NCBI GenBank assembly: GCA_903854215.1
Contig: CAINVT010000051.1
Span: 1 to 43,533 of the forward strand
Length of the DNA: 43,533 nucleotides
Source: an uncultured bacterium
GTDB lineage: Bacteria > Patescibacteriota > Minisyncoccia > Phycocordibacterales > UBA2100
Direction of reading: 5' to 3'
Part shown: positions 30,362-37,731 of the stretch, piece by piece
Position numbering within the stretch: position 1 is the first letter of the stretch
Layout of the letters: each line of letters starts with the position of its first letter
Made by a program: the position numbers and the translations under genes
The notes under the pieces: generated by a model
The model's database searches: none
Seen by the model: the letters and a program-made list of their open reading frames with translations, nothing else
Told to the model about the DNA's origin: nothing

Positions 30362-30391
30362 TAGCTTATAGCTGATAGCGAGTAGCTTGTA
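30362..30391 (-). repeat. Short tandem repeat in the tsf leader
   Basis: On the minus strand, imperfect units (CAAGCTACT, CGCTATCAG, CTATAAGCTATT) lie directly before the tsf start. They are of the same style as the repeats inside pheT and thrS. Confidence 0.55.
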
Positions 30392-30448
30392 GAAACTGCG
30401 ATACAAAAATACCCCTCTGCTGAGTATACACTTTTTTGTAACGAAACG

Positions 30449-31183
30449 TTACACCTTCGATGCTACGTGAGCTATCGCGGGGGCGCCTGCCTGAGCAGGG
30501 GTGCGTTTGCCAGTATCGTAGGCACGCGCAATAATATCAGCGATGAGGCCGACACTCTTGATCGAGGTATCATTCGCCGGGATCGGATACTTGATGAGTG
30601 AGAAATCACAGTCAGAGCTCGCGAGTCCGATGATCGGGATGTTGAGCTGATTGGCTTCCTTCACCGCAGTATCTTCGTGACGCGTGTCGATGACGAAGAG
30701 CGCTGCAGGGAGATCGGTCATCTTCACGAGACCGCCGAAGCGGGCGAGCAATTCATCGATCTGGCGATCAATGAGCAAGCGCTCCTTCTTGGTGTACTTC
30801 TCAAGCTCGCCACTCTCACGCTCGGCCATGAGCTTCTCGAGGAGGTTGATGCGGCCGCGTATATTCTTGAAATTAGTGAGCGTACCGCCGATCCAGCGAC
30901 CCGCCACGTACGGCTGGCCTGCATGATCTGCATTGGAATGGACGATGGCAGATACCTCGTGCTTGCCGCCAACGAACAGCAACTGACGCCCGGATGCGGC
31001 GAGTGATGCCGCATAGGCAGCTGCTGCGTCGAGGCAGGGGACCGTCTCATCGAGGTTGAAGATATCGGTGCGGTCTTTGGTACCATAGAGGAACTTGGTG
31101 GCAGTCGGATGGCGGCGTGCACGGCCATAGCCGAAATGCGCACCGACGCCGAAAAGGGATTCTATTGTTGTTTCTGAAGCCAT
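30449..31183 (-). CDS. rpsB: 30S ribosomal protein S2
   Basis: Small-subunit protein needed for S1 binding and translation start. The 244-residue product starts MASETTIESLFGVGAHFGYGRARRHPTATKFLYG, the S2 signature in divergent form, and contains LLFVGGKHEVSAIV, YVAGRWIGGTLTNFKNIRGRI, LPAALFVIDTRHEDTAVKEANQLNIPIIGLASSDCDFSLIKYPIPAND. The length is normal. The start at 31183 matches the family; the frame is open farther upstream without similarity. A TGCTAGTAT -10 lies about 40 bases upstream, so, unlike many neighbours, rpsB probably has a leader. First gene of rpsB-tsf-ORFan. Confidence 0.96.
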   Translation of the reverse strand: MASETTIESLFGVGAHFGYGRARRHPTATKFLYGTKDRTDIFNLDETVPCLDAAAAYAASLAASGRQLLFVGGKHEVSAIVHSNADHAGQPYVAGRWIGGTLTNFKNIRGRINLLEKLMAERESGELEKYTKKERLLIDRQIDELLARFGGLVKMTDLPAALFVIDTRHEDTAVKEANQLNIPIIGLASSDCDFSLIKYPIPANDTSIKSVGLIADIIARAYDTGKRTPAQAGAPAIAHVASKV

Positions 31184-31290
31184 GTTTAAAAATTGAGCCC
31201 GCAATGCGAGCCCGTGAATACTAGCAAAATCAACCGGTTTGTGCAACTTTTTGGCGATCTATAGCATTTCGTTGTCTCCACACGTCAATA

Positions 31291-31299
31291 TGCTATATT
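31291..31299 (+). promoter_or_regulatory. Extended -10 of the hicBA operon
   Basis: TGCTATATT (31291-31299) with 7 bases to the ATG at 31307; TTGTCT lies upstream (near 31272). Leaderless. Confidence 0.6.
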
Positions 31300-31306
31300 A
31301 TTTCTT

Positions 31307-31555
31307 ATGAAGCCTGAATCATACACATTCAGCGTCGTACTTACGCCCGCAGAAGAAGGCGGTTTTACCGTTACGGTGCCATCGCTCCCGGGATGTATTA
31401 CCGAAGGTAACACTTTTGAAGAAGCGGTTGCAAACGCCCGCGAGGCGATCGAACTCACCATTGACTGTCTCAAGGAGGCTGGGGATTCTGTTCCGCAAGA
31501 AATTTCACCATCACTCATGAACATCATTACGGTCTCGAGTCCGCAATATGCGTAA
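31307..31555 (+). CDS. hicB: HicB-family antitoxin
   Basis: Antitoxin of a type II system. The 82-residue product has the partially degraded RNase H-like HicB fold: YTFSVVLTPAEEGGFTVTVPSLPGCITEGNTFEEAVANAREAIELTIDCLKEAG. It lacks the C-terminal DNA-binding domain of longer HicB proteins, so autoregulation may be weak or indirect. It is followed by the toxin gene with an 8-base overlap, antitoxin first, and by a metallopeptidase-like gene 19 bases after the toxin. Confidence 0.93.
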   Translation: MKPESYTFSVVLTPAEEGGFTVTVPSLPGCITEGNTFEEAVANAREAIELTIDCLKEAGDSVPQEISPSLMNIITVSSPQYA

Positions 31556-31751
31556 GGTGATCCGACCGAAACAACTCGTCAGCATTTTGGAAAAACACGG
31601 TTTTGTTTTCATACGCCAGACAGGCAGCCATGCGCACTACCGACATACCGACGGCAGGTGGACGACTGTTCCCATGCATAACGTCGAACTCAAACGCTCT
31701 ACATGGCATTCAATTCTCAAAGAGACCGGGCTTACGCTTGAGGATTTGTAA
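31548..31751 (+). CDS. hicA: HicA-family mRNA interferase toxin
   Basis: Small RNA-binding toxin of the double-stranded RNA-binding-like fold that blocks translation by cutting mRNA. The 67-residue product has the family pattern IRPKQLVSILEKHGFVFIRQTGSHAHYRHTDGRWTTVPMHNVELKRSTWHSILKETGL, including the catalytic His in GSHAHY. Full length and apparently intact. It overlaps hicB by 8 bases, which couples the two. Confidence 0.93.
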   Translation: MRKVIRPKQLVSILEKHGFVFIRQTGSHAHYRHTDGRWTTVPMHNVELKRSTWHSILKETGLTLEDL

Positions 31752-31770
31752 AATCTTCACACTTTTATCT

Positions 31771-32514
31771 ATGGATCGAATAAAACCCATAAATTCTGAA
31801 AAGTACTTAGAAAAAATATCTAAAACGGATCTCTCAATTCGGGAGGAAGAGTTAATGCGTTCAGTAGCGAGATTGGAACGACCATTTGAAGGACTTACCT
31901 CCTTGGGAGATGAAATCGATATAAAAGCTGAGAAATACTCAATTCATATTACCTTCTTCCCCAATAATCAGCGTACCGTTTACAGTGCGGGCCCATATCG
32001 AAGATATCACAGGGTTGAGCATTTAATGCTGCAACATAGTGAAAAAATATTCGACCTGACTGAAATTGTTCCCGATGGTTGCAAGATATTGGTTAACCGC
32101 AAATCTATAGCTGAACGTGGATCTGTCGTTTCGGATGGCAACATTGTCATAGATGGCGATATTACAACACCGAAAATGCTGCTTATTTTACTCCATGAAA
32201 TTGGACATGTTGTGGACAAAATGCAATTAGCTGGCGAAGATCCTGTTTCAGAGCATCCTATGTCTTTTACTGCGCGCAAAATTCGGAGTGAACGGATTGC
32301 AACCGCTTTCACACTCAAATTTATACGACCTTTCGTTCTTGATTCTAAACAACGAAAAGATGTCATTAATTTCCTCAAGCATGATGCGCTACGCAGCTAT
32401 TATCTTAATGCCCAAAAAGCAATGGAGGAACAGGGCCATCCCGATGCGAGTCTAGATCGATATGCTCAAGATATTTCTGAAGAATTAGAGCTTGAAAAAG
32501 ACGCGGAGTGGTAA
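31771..32514 (+). CDS. HEXXH metallopeptidase-like protein next to HicBA
   Basis: The 247-residue product has a zinc-peptidase motif LLHEIGHVVDK (His142, Glu143, His146), with a possible third ligand Glu174 in RSERIATAF, an arrangement like that of ImmA/IrrE-type peptidases (HEIGH followed by an E..A motif). The N-terminal 130 residues are unrecognised. The start at 31771 is the first sensible Met; the frame is also open upstream, but there it lies antisense-free inside hicA and reads as out-of-frame toxin sequence. It is more AT-rich than the flanking genes, follows hicA by 19 bases and converges on prfA. It may belong to the toxin-antitoxin unit or be a passenger. Confidence 0.7.
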   Translation: MDRIKPINSEKYLEKISKTDLSIREEELMRSVARLERPFEGLTSLGDEIDIKAEKYSIHITFFPNNQRTVYSAGPYRRYHRVEHLMLQHSEKIFDLTEIVPDGCKILVNRKSIAERGSVVSDGNIVIDGDITTPKMLLILLHEIGHVVDKMQLAGEDPVSEHPMSFTARKIRSERIATAFTLKFIRPFVLDSKQRKDVINFLKHDALRSYYLNAQKAMEEQGHPDASLDRYAQDISEELELEKDAEW

Positions 32515-32515
32515 C

Positions 32516-33523
32516 TCACACAGCATCTTCGTCAGTGTCGCTGGCCTCGATATTCCCTTCCGTATCGGCCTTTTCGAGGGCTTCGAGGATGGGACCGATG
32601 CGACCGGACATGATGCCTTCGATATTGGACCAGGATTGGCGAATGCGGTGGTCGGTGACGCGATCCTGCGGAAAGTTGTAGGTTCGAATCTTTTCGCTAC
32701 GATCGGCGGTGCCTACCTGTGCCTTACGGTCGGCACTGCGCTCGCGATCCTCTTCTTCATTTTTCATCTGTTGCAAGCGCGACACCAAGAGCTGCATCGC
32801 CTTCTCGCGGTTTTGCTGCTGGCTGCGCTCCGACGTGCAGCGCACATCGATCCCCGTCGGCTTATGGATGAGACGGACGGCCGTTTCGACTTTATTCACA
32901 TTTTGCCCACCGGCGCCTCCCGAGCGTGAGAATTCAATATCGATATCGCCGGGATTGATGATGATTTTGGAGCGTTTGTAGATCGGCAAAATAGCGACCG
33001 ACGCGGTCGATGTATGAATACGGCCGGCCTTTTCGGTCGCAGGGACGCGCTGTACGCGATGAACGCCCGTCTCGAAGCGAAGTGTGCGATAACAATCTTC
33101 ACCCTTGATCTCGAACTGCGCTTCCTTGTATCCGCCCTGAGACGAGCGAGATTCATCGAGTGACTTCGGCTTCCAACCGCGACTTTCGGCATAGCGCAGG
33201 TACATACCGGCGAGCTCTTCGGCAAAGAGCGACGCCTCGTCGCCACCGACACCGGCACGAACTTCGAGCACGACCTCATTCGGCCATTCGCGTTCAGCTT
33301 CGCCTGAGCCGATGATAGTTTCCATCTGCTTGATGAGATCTTCCTTCTGAGTATTAATATCGGCAATTTCCTTTTCGGCAAGCTCAGCCATTGCCGGATC
33401 TACTTCAAGCAATTCCTGTGCATCGAGCTCTGCCTGCGTGAGGCGTTTCCATTCGACGACCAAATACGAAACGCGCCGATCGTCGGCGAAGTCTTCGGGG
33501 TTTATTTTGGTGAGTTCGGACAT
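32516..33523 (-). CDS. prfA: Peptide chain release factor 1
   Basis: Ends translation at UAA and UAG. The 335-residue product has the GGQ peptidyl-tRNA hydrolysis motif ([10 protein letters not shown], residues 202-211) and the PAT tripeptide (161-163, [10 protein letters not shown]), which is the stop-codon recognition motif of RF1; the SPF motif of RF2 is absent. The C-terminal tail is acidic ([14 protein letters not shown]). The order rpmE-prfA is found in many bacteria. The start at 33523 gives a slightly shortened N terminus relative to typical 360-residue RF1. Between rpmE and prfA lies a perfect 26-bp inverted repeat. Confidence 0.96.
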   Translation of the reverse strand: MSELTKINPEDFADDRRVSYLVVEWKRLTQAELDAQELLEVDPAMAELAEKEIADINTQKEDLIKQMETIIGSGEAEREWPNEVVLEVRAGVGGDEASLFAEELAGMYLRYAESRGWKPKSLDESRSSQGGYKEAQFEIKGEDCYRTLRFETGVHRVQRVPATEKAGRIHTSTASVAILPIYKRSKIIINPGDIDIEFSRSGGAGGQNVNKVETAVRLIHKPTGIDVRCTSERSQQQNREKAMQLLVSRLQQMKNEEEDRERSADRKAQVGTADRSEKIRTYNFPQDRVTDHRIRQSWSNIEGIMSGRIGPILEALEKADTEGNIEASDTDEDAV

Positions 33524-33550
33524 ACCTTGATTTTACATCAAACAAGAGGA

Positions 33551-33656
33551 AGGCGGCGGCAAGCGTATGTGCCGTCTTCGCAGGGCCGACGGGTCCGAGA
33601 CTGAGCGCTGGCGCAGCAGCACCAGACAGCGACGGCACATACGCTTGCCGCCGCCT
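33551..33656. repeat. Perfect 26-bp inverted repeat between rpmE and prfA
   Basis: Arms 33551-33576 and 33631-33656 are exact reverse complements (GGCGGCGGCAAGCGTATGTG in the left arm) with 54 bases between. Each arm is itself an imperfect hairpin (GGCGGCA/TGCCGTC around AGCGTATG), so two REP-like units face each other, as in BIME elements. Confidence 0.85.
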
Positions 33657-33667
33657 TTCTCGCAAAG

Positions 33668-33937
33668 TTACTTCTTAGACTTCGGAGCAGACTTCGCTGC
33701 GGCGCGGTTCTTGAACTTCTCAACGCGACCTGCAGTGTCGATAGTCTTCGACTGGCCGGTATAGAACGGGTGCGAGGCACTGGATATTTCTACCTGAAAA
33801 ACCGGGTATTCTTTGCCGTCCTCCCATTTGTCGGTCTTGGTAGTCTCAACGGTCGAACCGATCAAAAAGCGCTTGCCCGACGTGGAATCGTCGAAGATAA
33901 CCTGGCGATATTCTTCTGGATGAAGGTCTTTTTTCAT
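33668..33937 (-). CDS. rpmE: 50S ribosomal protein L31, type B
   Basis: Large-subunit protein bridging to the small subunit. The 89-residue product starts MKKDLHPEEYRQVIFDDSTSGKRFLIGST and contains the L31 stretch YPVFQVEISSASHPFYTGQ, ending in a basic tail (KSAPKSKK). It lacks the CxxC zinc motif, so it is the zinc-free type B form. TATACT 9 bases before the ATG at 33937 marks the start; the longer open frame to 33982 is not supported. Confidence 0.93.
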   Translation of the reverse strand: MKKDLHPEEYRQVIFDDSTSGKRFLIGSTVETTKTDKWEDGKEYPVFQVEISSASHPFYTGQSKTIDTAGRVEKFKNRAAAKSAPKSKK

Positions 33938-33946
33938 GTGAGCGAC

Positions 33947-33952
33947 AGTATA
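33947..33952 (-). promoter_or_regulatory. -10 of rpmE
   Basis: TATACT on the minus strand, 9 bases before the ATG at 33937; the leader would be 0-3 bases. Confidence 0.55.
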
Positions 33953-33997
33953 CGATACAGAAACCGATTCTGCAACAAACAAGCCATACTTACTCTC

Positions 33998-35290
33998 TTA
34001 CGATCCATTGACTTGGTCGATCTGTGTTTGATATTTTGCGGCGAGCGACATCACGTCGTTGCCATAGAACGCGTATGCGGGATTGTTGGCATGTGCCCAT
34101 CCAGCAAGATAGCGCAGAGCGGCGAGGCGTTCTGCAGCGGGTGTTTTCGCATCAGCACCGTTGTCCATCATGAGAAGCGCGGTCGCAAATGCTGCGGTGC
34201 GCGGATCCCACGGATTGGGCGGTGTCTGGCCGGTAATATTCGAAATGCGACTCGCATATTGATTCCACGTTGACGGAATGAACTGCGCAGGGCCCATGGC
34301 TCCCCCCCAGCCATACCACGGGCGTGCAGAAACTTTCTGAGTATTGGGATCAAGTCCGAGTCCCTGACAAAGTGTTTGGAAAAGAGGCTGATTGGCCGGA
34401 CTCATATCGGTCTTCCAATTCCCCGTACCGACATTCTGTCCGAGACCGGACTCTTCGGCGAGTATGCCGAGAATGAGTGCGGGGCGGACGTTGGTCGCCG
34501 CACCTGCTTCCTTGGCATCCGCATAGATATCACCGAACGAGACAGACTTGTTGGTGTCGGCAAGGCTGAAAAGCGCCTGCTCAATCTGTGTGACGCTCTT
34601 TTGCCGATCGGCAATGACTTGCTGATATGCGGACTCTTGACCTTTCGTCTGCGCGAGCAGGCTTTGCTTCTGTTGTTCTATGCTTTGCAAAGAATTCTGT
34701 TGAACGACTTGCAGCTGCAAGAGATCGCTTTGTTCTTGCTGTTGATTCTCCAAGGCTGACTCATGCGTCGAAAGATCAGAACGCTGTGTCGCAATATGTG
34801 AAAACGAATACGCCATTGCCTTTTTGATCGCCATAAAATCATCGGCATCTTGAAAGAGATCCGTCAGAGTCCCGCCGAGTGCAAGTTCTACGAATGACAT
34901 GTCATCCATCTGTTGTGTATCACGCATGATTTGCGCAAGCGATGTTTGGCTCGCCACGACACTCGTATCGAGTGCGCTGATACCTTGATTGTCCTCTGAA
35001 ATACCGTCTTTCAACTCTTGGATCGTAAGGTTGCGTTGCTTGATCTCGAGCTGCGCCTCGGTGATTTGCGAATCAAGGACCGAAAGTGTCGTGTCGAGAG
35101 ACGCCTCTTGTGACTGTTCCTCAGCGAGCTTCTGCTGGTTTTGTGTAATCTGCGCCTGCACCTGCACAAGCTGTGCTTCTAGTGCTGCACGTTCTTGCAC
35201 GGTCACATCGGCATATACCGTATGAAATGAGAATAGCGAAAGGATGCACAAAAAAAGAACGAGATGGTTGCCGACGCGGGTATGGCGCAT
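33998..35290 (-). CDS. Exported lytic transglycosylase-like protein with coiled-coil domain
   Basis: The 430-residue product has a signal peptide (NHLVLFLCILSLFSFHTVYADV), a long coiled-coil region (about 30-245; ERAALEAQLVQVQAQITQNQQKLAEEQSQE) of the EnvC/CwlO kind, and a C-terminal soluble transglycosylase-like domain (about 265-425) with GILAEESGLGQN (candidate catalytic Glu) and GWGGAMGPAQFIPSTWNQYA, as in MltB/SLT2 enzymes. It probably cuts or remodels peptidoglycan at the surface. TGGTATACT lies 16 bases before the ATG at 35290, leaving a leader of about 9 bases. It is a single gene between rplY and rpmE. Confidence 0.85.
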   Translation of the reverse strand: MRHTRVGNHLVLFLCILSLFSFHTVYADVTVQERAALEAQLVQVQAQITQNQQKLAEEQSQEASLDTTLSVLDSQITEAQLEIKQRNLTIQELKDGISEDNQGISALDTSVVASQTSLAQIMRDTQQMDDMSFVELALGGTLTDLFQDADDFMAIKKAMAYSFSHIATQRSDLSTHESALENQQQEQSDLLQLQVVQQNSLQSIEQQKQSLLAQTKGQESAYQQVIADRQKSVTQIEQALFSLADTNKSVSFGDIYADAKEAGAATNVRPALILGILAEESGLGQNVGTGNWKTDMSPANQPLFQTLCQGLGLDPNTQKVSARPWYGWGGAMGPAQFIPSTWNQYASRISNITGQTPPNPWDPRTAAFATALLMMDNGADAKTPAAERLAALRYLAGWAHANNPAYAFYGNDVMSLAAKYQTQIDQVNGS

Positions 35291-35306
35291 ACGAATCAAT
35301 CGGTAC

Positions 35307-35315
35307 AGTATACCA
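35307..35315 (-). promoter_or_regulatory. Extended -10 of the transglycosylase gene
   Basis: TGGTATACT, 16 bases before the ATG at 35290. Confidence 0.55.
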
Positions 35316-35362
35316 GGAGATGCCGACCGGCCGCTCTCCGTCATTCCACACATGGGGAATTA

Positions 35363-35986
35363 TTATTTTTTCTCTTCGTCCGCTGCCGGCGCAGTCGCCT
35401 CTACCGGAGTAGGTTCTGCAGTTGCGGGCTCTTCAACCTTCTCTTCTTGAACTTCGGTGACGGACGCGATGATCTCTTCAGGGTCGGTCTTCAATGTCGC
35501 GCTCGGCGGTAGTTTGATATCGGCAGCGGTGATGTGATCCTCAAGCCCGACAAGGACAGAAAGATCGACGTCGAGACTACGCGGCAGCTCAGCTGGTGCG
35601 ACTTCGATCTCGATCTCATGGAGCGCTTTGATGATGACGTGTCCGAGCTTCTCGGCGGGAGCTTCACCGATGAATTCAAGCGGTACCGCGATCTCGATCT
35701 TCTTACCCTTCTCGAGGACATAAAAATCGACATGCACGAGTTTGCCGGTGACGGGATGGATCTGGGCATCGTGAATGAGCGTGTCTTTTTCGACACCGGC
35801 ACCTTTGAGGGTAATGACGGTCGTCTCGCCTGCTTCGTGCCAGACACTCTCAAGTTCTCGCGCATTGACACTGATCGATGCGGCTGTCTCTTTCGGGCCG
35901 TATAAGACTGCGGGAATAGATCCTGCTGCACGCAAGGCCTCCGACGATTCTTTCTCGCCACGCGGTTTTACTTCAAGGACTAACAT
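35363..35986 (-). CDS. rplY: 50S ribosomal protein L25 (TL5/CTC type)
   Basis: Binds 5S rRNA. The 207-residue product has the L25 domain (LEVKPRGEKESSEALRAAGSIPAVLYGPKETAASISVNARELES) followed by the C-terminal TL5 domain (LEFIGEAPAEKLGHVIIKALHEIEIEVAPAELPRSLDVDLS) and an acidic Glu/Pro/Ala tail. The start at 35986 is supported by TATACT 7 bases upstream, a leaderless arrangement with TTGCAA 16 bases before it; the frame to 36043 is open but would lie upstream of the transcript start. Confidence 0.94.
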   Translation of the reverse strand: MLVLEVKPRGEKESSEALRAAGSIPAVLYGPKETAASISVNARELESVWHEAGETTVITLKGAGVEKDTLIHDAQIHPVTGKLVHVDFYVLEKGKKIEIAVPLEFIGEAPAEKLGHVIIKALHEIEIEVAPAELPRSLDVDLSVLVGLEDHITAADIKLPPSATLKTDPEEIIASVTEVQEEKVEEPATAEPTPVEATAPAADEEKK

Positions 35987-35993
35987 GACGGCC

Positions 35994-36021
35994 AGTATAC
36001 TGATGTATTGCCCGATTGCAA
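35994..36021 (-). promoter_or_regulatory. Promoter of rplY
   Basis: TTGCAA, 16-base spacer and TATACT (35994-35999), with 7 bases to the ATG at 35986. Confidence 0.6.
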
Positions 36022-36152
36022 GCAGAATGGCCTTTATTCCCACGGACGCATGGCCTCAGCGGCTGCCATTCATCAGCTCCTTTACTTTGTGTTCAGTAAA
36101 TGCACAATGCGAATGACTGATCTTTTACAGCCTCACTGAAGGGAAGCGCACG

Positions 36153-36719
36153 ATGCTCACTCATGAGATCGATCCATTTTTGCGGGAACTCACAAGCCGT
36201 TTCGGACCCGTCCGGCGGCTATCCGACACAACGAACACTACGATACGGTCAACCAAAAAAGATCTAGACAGCATCGTACAAGCGGTGCTCGGGGAATTCG
36301 AGATCACATCTACCCATGTCGTGGCTCGGGTAGGAAATTCTTGCAGAGGAACCGAGAGCGTCGCTAGAATTACCTGGCGAGAACAATCACAGCTGGTTGT
36401 TGCAGGGAAGTTTGAATTCAGGCGGATAGTGGTTGAGTTTCATGCTGGGTTTTTGAAGGCTGTCGGCTCCGAACACATCGCGGTGGCTACGGCAAAACTT
36501 GTCAGTCGCATGCTGTTACGCGCGACGAGCGATCCACTCCGCGAAGAACTCATCGCAGCAGATATTCTTGCGATGACACGTGGTTTCGGTGCGATGTATG
36601 CCACTGGCCATTCATATACAGACGGGCCGTGGTTTCAACGAAAAAGAATGAGTACCAGCGATCTACCGCCGGATGAAATCGGCATGATTATCGCGAAGCT
36701 CGCCCAAGATGCAAAATGA
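36153..36719 (+). CDS. Hypothetical protein
   Basis: The 188-residue product seems soluble with mixed strands and helices (LTHEIDPFLRELTSRFGPVRRLSD; ARITWREQSQLVVAGKFEFRRIVVEFHAGFLKAVGSEHI; VATAKLVSRMLLRATSDPLREELIAADILAMTRGFG). No family is recognised. AGGGAAG about 8 bases before the ATG is a ribosome-binding site, in contrast to the leaderless rplY that diverges from it. The stop codon lies inside a strong 13-bp hairpin. Probably a species-specific gene. Confidence 0.65.
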   Translation: MLTHEIDPFLRELTSRFGPVRRLSDTTNTTIRSTKKDLDSIVQAVLGEFEITSTHVVARVGNSCRGTESVARITWREQSQLVVAGKFEFRRIVVEFHAGFLKAVGSEHIAVATAKLVSRMLLRATSDPLREELIAADILAMTRGFGAMYATGHSYTDGPWFQRKRMSTSDLPPDEIGMIIAKLAQDAK

Positions 36720-36746
36720 GCGCGCGGACCGAAGGTCCGCGCGCTC
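36718..36746 (+). terminator. Perfect 13-bp hairpin at the stop of the gene at 36153
   Basis: GAGCGCGCGGACC-GAA-GGTCCGCGCGCTC, a 13-bp stem with a 3-base loop that starts inside the stop codon. Only TAACTTT follows, so the U-tract is poor. Confidence 0.7.
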
Positions 36747-36805
36747 TAACTTTAAAAACAAAAACGAAGCTTTGATTTTTTCCAAACTTCACAAGTGAAT
36801 CAGGC

Positions 36806-37051
36806 CTACGGCTTTCTATTCTTCCACCGCGGTGCGAAGCGAATCAAAAACGTATACAAACGCGCAAGCAGCGGATTGGTACCCTTGCTAACCATCGATT
36901 CATACGCACGCCGCTGGAACTCTTTGAGATCATTGCCCAAGTAACATAATTTCCCATCTTTATAACAATAACTGCAATATCTATCGGACTCTCGGACCCC
37001 GGGGTCCTTCGAAAACGGCATCATGCAACTTTCACACATTTGATTTGCCAT
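36806..37051 (-). CDS. Small zinc-ribbon protein
   Basis: The 81-residue product starts MANQMCESCMMPFSKDPGVRESDRYCSYCYKDGKLCYLGN. Two CxxC pairs (Cys6/Cys9 and Cys26/Cys29) form a zinc ribbon as in the Zn_ribbon_2 family of putative zinc-binding proteins; the C-terminal half is a basic helix (RRAYESMVSKGTNPLLARLYTFLIRFAPRWKNRK). Function unknown; a protein-protein or nucleic-acid adaptor role is possible. TATAAT 8 bases before the ATG predicts a leaderless mRNA. Confidence 0.82.
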   Translation of the reverse strand: MANQMCESCMMPFSKDPGVRESDRYCSYCYKDGKLCYLGNDLKEFQRRAYESMVSKGTNPLLARLYTFLIRFAPRWKNRKP

Positions 37052-37059
37052 ATGCGGTA

Positions 37060-37065
37060 ATTATA
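37060..37065 (-). promoter_or_regulatory. -10 of the zinc-ribbon gene
   Basis: TATAAT, 8 bases before the ATG at 37051. Confidence 0.6.
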
Positions 37066-37100
37066 TACCTCTGATTATGGGCGGCTATGCAAGCGGTGGA

Positions 37101-37637
37101 TTATGAAAAGTGCTCAGGATTCTCGATATGCATGAGCGCCATGACGACCGCCGCCTTGTTATATTCCGTTCGATTGGTTCGACCCTTGGTGAAAATACCG
37201 ACAAAACCTTCGTGTTCTCCGAGCTTTTCGTGCTGTGTCAGACCCGCTGCTTTCATCGCCTGGCTGCCATCCATTCCTTCGTTCAGGATCTTATCAAGGA
37301 CTTTTTTCGGCCACTCATACGCTTGCGAAAGTCCCATATGAATTTGTTTGCCATCGAAGACGGCACATACCGCGACTTCCATATATCCGGATTTTGTTTG
37401 CGGAACCTTCATCAATCCACTCTCTATACCGAATCCATATTCATGACCAACATACGCTTGTTTGGCCCGATCGACGGCACCCGCGACGGTTTCATCAATA
37501 TCTTTTGGATGACCGAATTGGTCAACATTGACTGCAACCCCCTCAACCTCTGCACCAGCGAACATCGGGTAATCACGGAGTAATTCCGTGATCGCATCAA
37601 CCTTCGTCTTATTCTTCGATCCGACACCGATTTTCAT
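37101..37637 (-). CDS. YjjX/DUF84-like inosine/xanthosine triphosphatase
   Basis: Removes damaged purine nucleotides such as ITP and XTP before they enter DNA or RNA. The 178-residue product starts MKIGVGSKNKTKVDAI, the nucleotide-binding start shared by ITPase-fold enzymes, and contains VDQFGHPKDIDETVAGAVDRAKQA, YGFGIESGLM (the GxExG-type catalytic loop) and GRTNRTEYNKAAVVMAL at the C terminus, as in the YjjX group. The length is normal. TGTTATACT 6 bases before the ATG at 37637 fixes the start, leaderless. Confidence 0.88.
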   Translation of the reverse strand: MKIGVGSKNKTKVDAITELLRDYPMFAGAEVEGVAVNVDQFGHPKDIDETVAGAVDRAKQAYVGHEYGFGIESGLMKVPQTKSGYMEVAVCAVFDGKQIHMGLSQAYEWPKKVLDKILNEGMDGSQAMKAAGLTQHEKLGEHEGFVGIFTKGRTNRTEYNKAAVVMALMHIENPEHFS

Positions 37638-37643
37638 ACGGAG

Positions 37644-37652
37644 AGTATAACA
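37644..37652 (-). promoter_or_regulatory. Extended -10 of the YjjX-like gene
   Basis: TGTTATACT with 6 bases to the ATG at 37637. Confidence 0.6.
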
Positions 37653-37694
37653 AAAAATCCGCGTTCCATAATCGAGATTATACAATCTAACGAT

Positions 37695-37726
37695 CCAACG
37701 CGACGTGCCAGGCACGTCAATGTTGG
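37695..37726. repeat. REP-type palindrome, left of the RAYT gene
   Basis: GACGTGCCAGGCACGTC (37702-37718) is a perfect palindrome around one base, extended by CCAAC and GTTGG on the outside. The core GTGCC-T/A-GGCAC recurs on the other side of the transposase gene. Confidence 0.8.
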
Positions 37727-37731
37727 AAATT

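Noticed and set aside
30464-30490. Possible terminator between rpsB and tsf (TGTAACG-TTT-CGTTACA)
   Set aside because: The short hairpin is followed by A, not T, in the direction of transcription, and it overlaps the end of rpsB; read-through to tsf is expected.
31603-31770. N-terminal extension of the HEXXH gene through hicA
   Set aside because: The stretch is hicA read in another frame and gives unnatural sequence; the Met at 31771 is a better start.
33405-33665. Minus-strand frame spanning the 26-bp inverted repeat and the start of prfA
   Set aside because: It reads mostly through the repeat and overlaps prfA out of frame; low-complexity Arg/Ala content.
36153-36719. Toxin or defence protein
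   Set aside because: It sits alone next to rplY, but no motif supports such a role; it was left as hypothetical.
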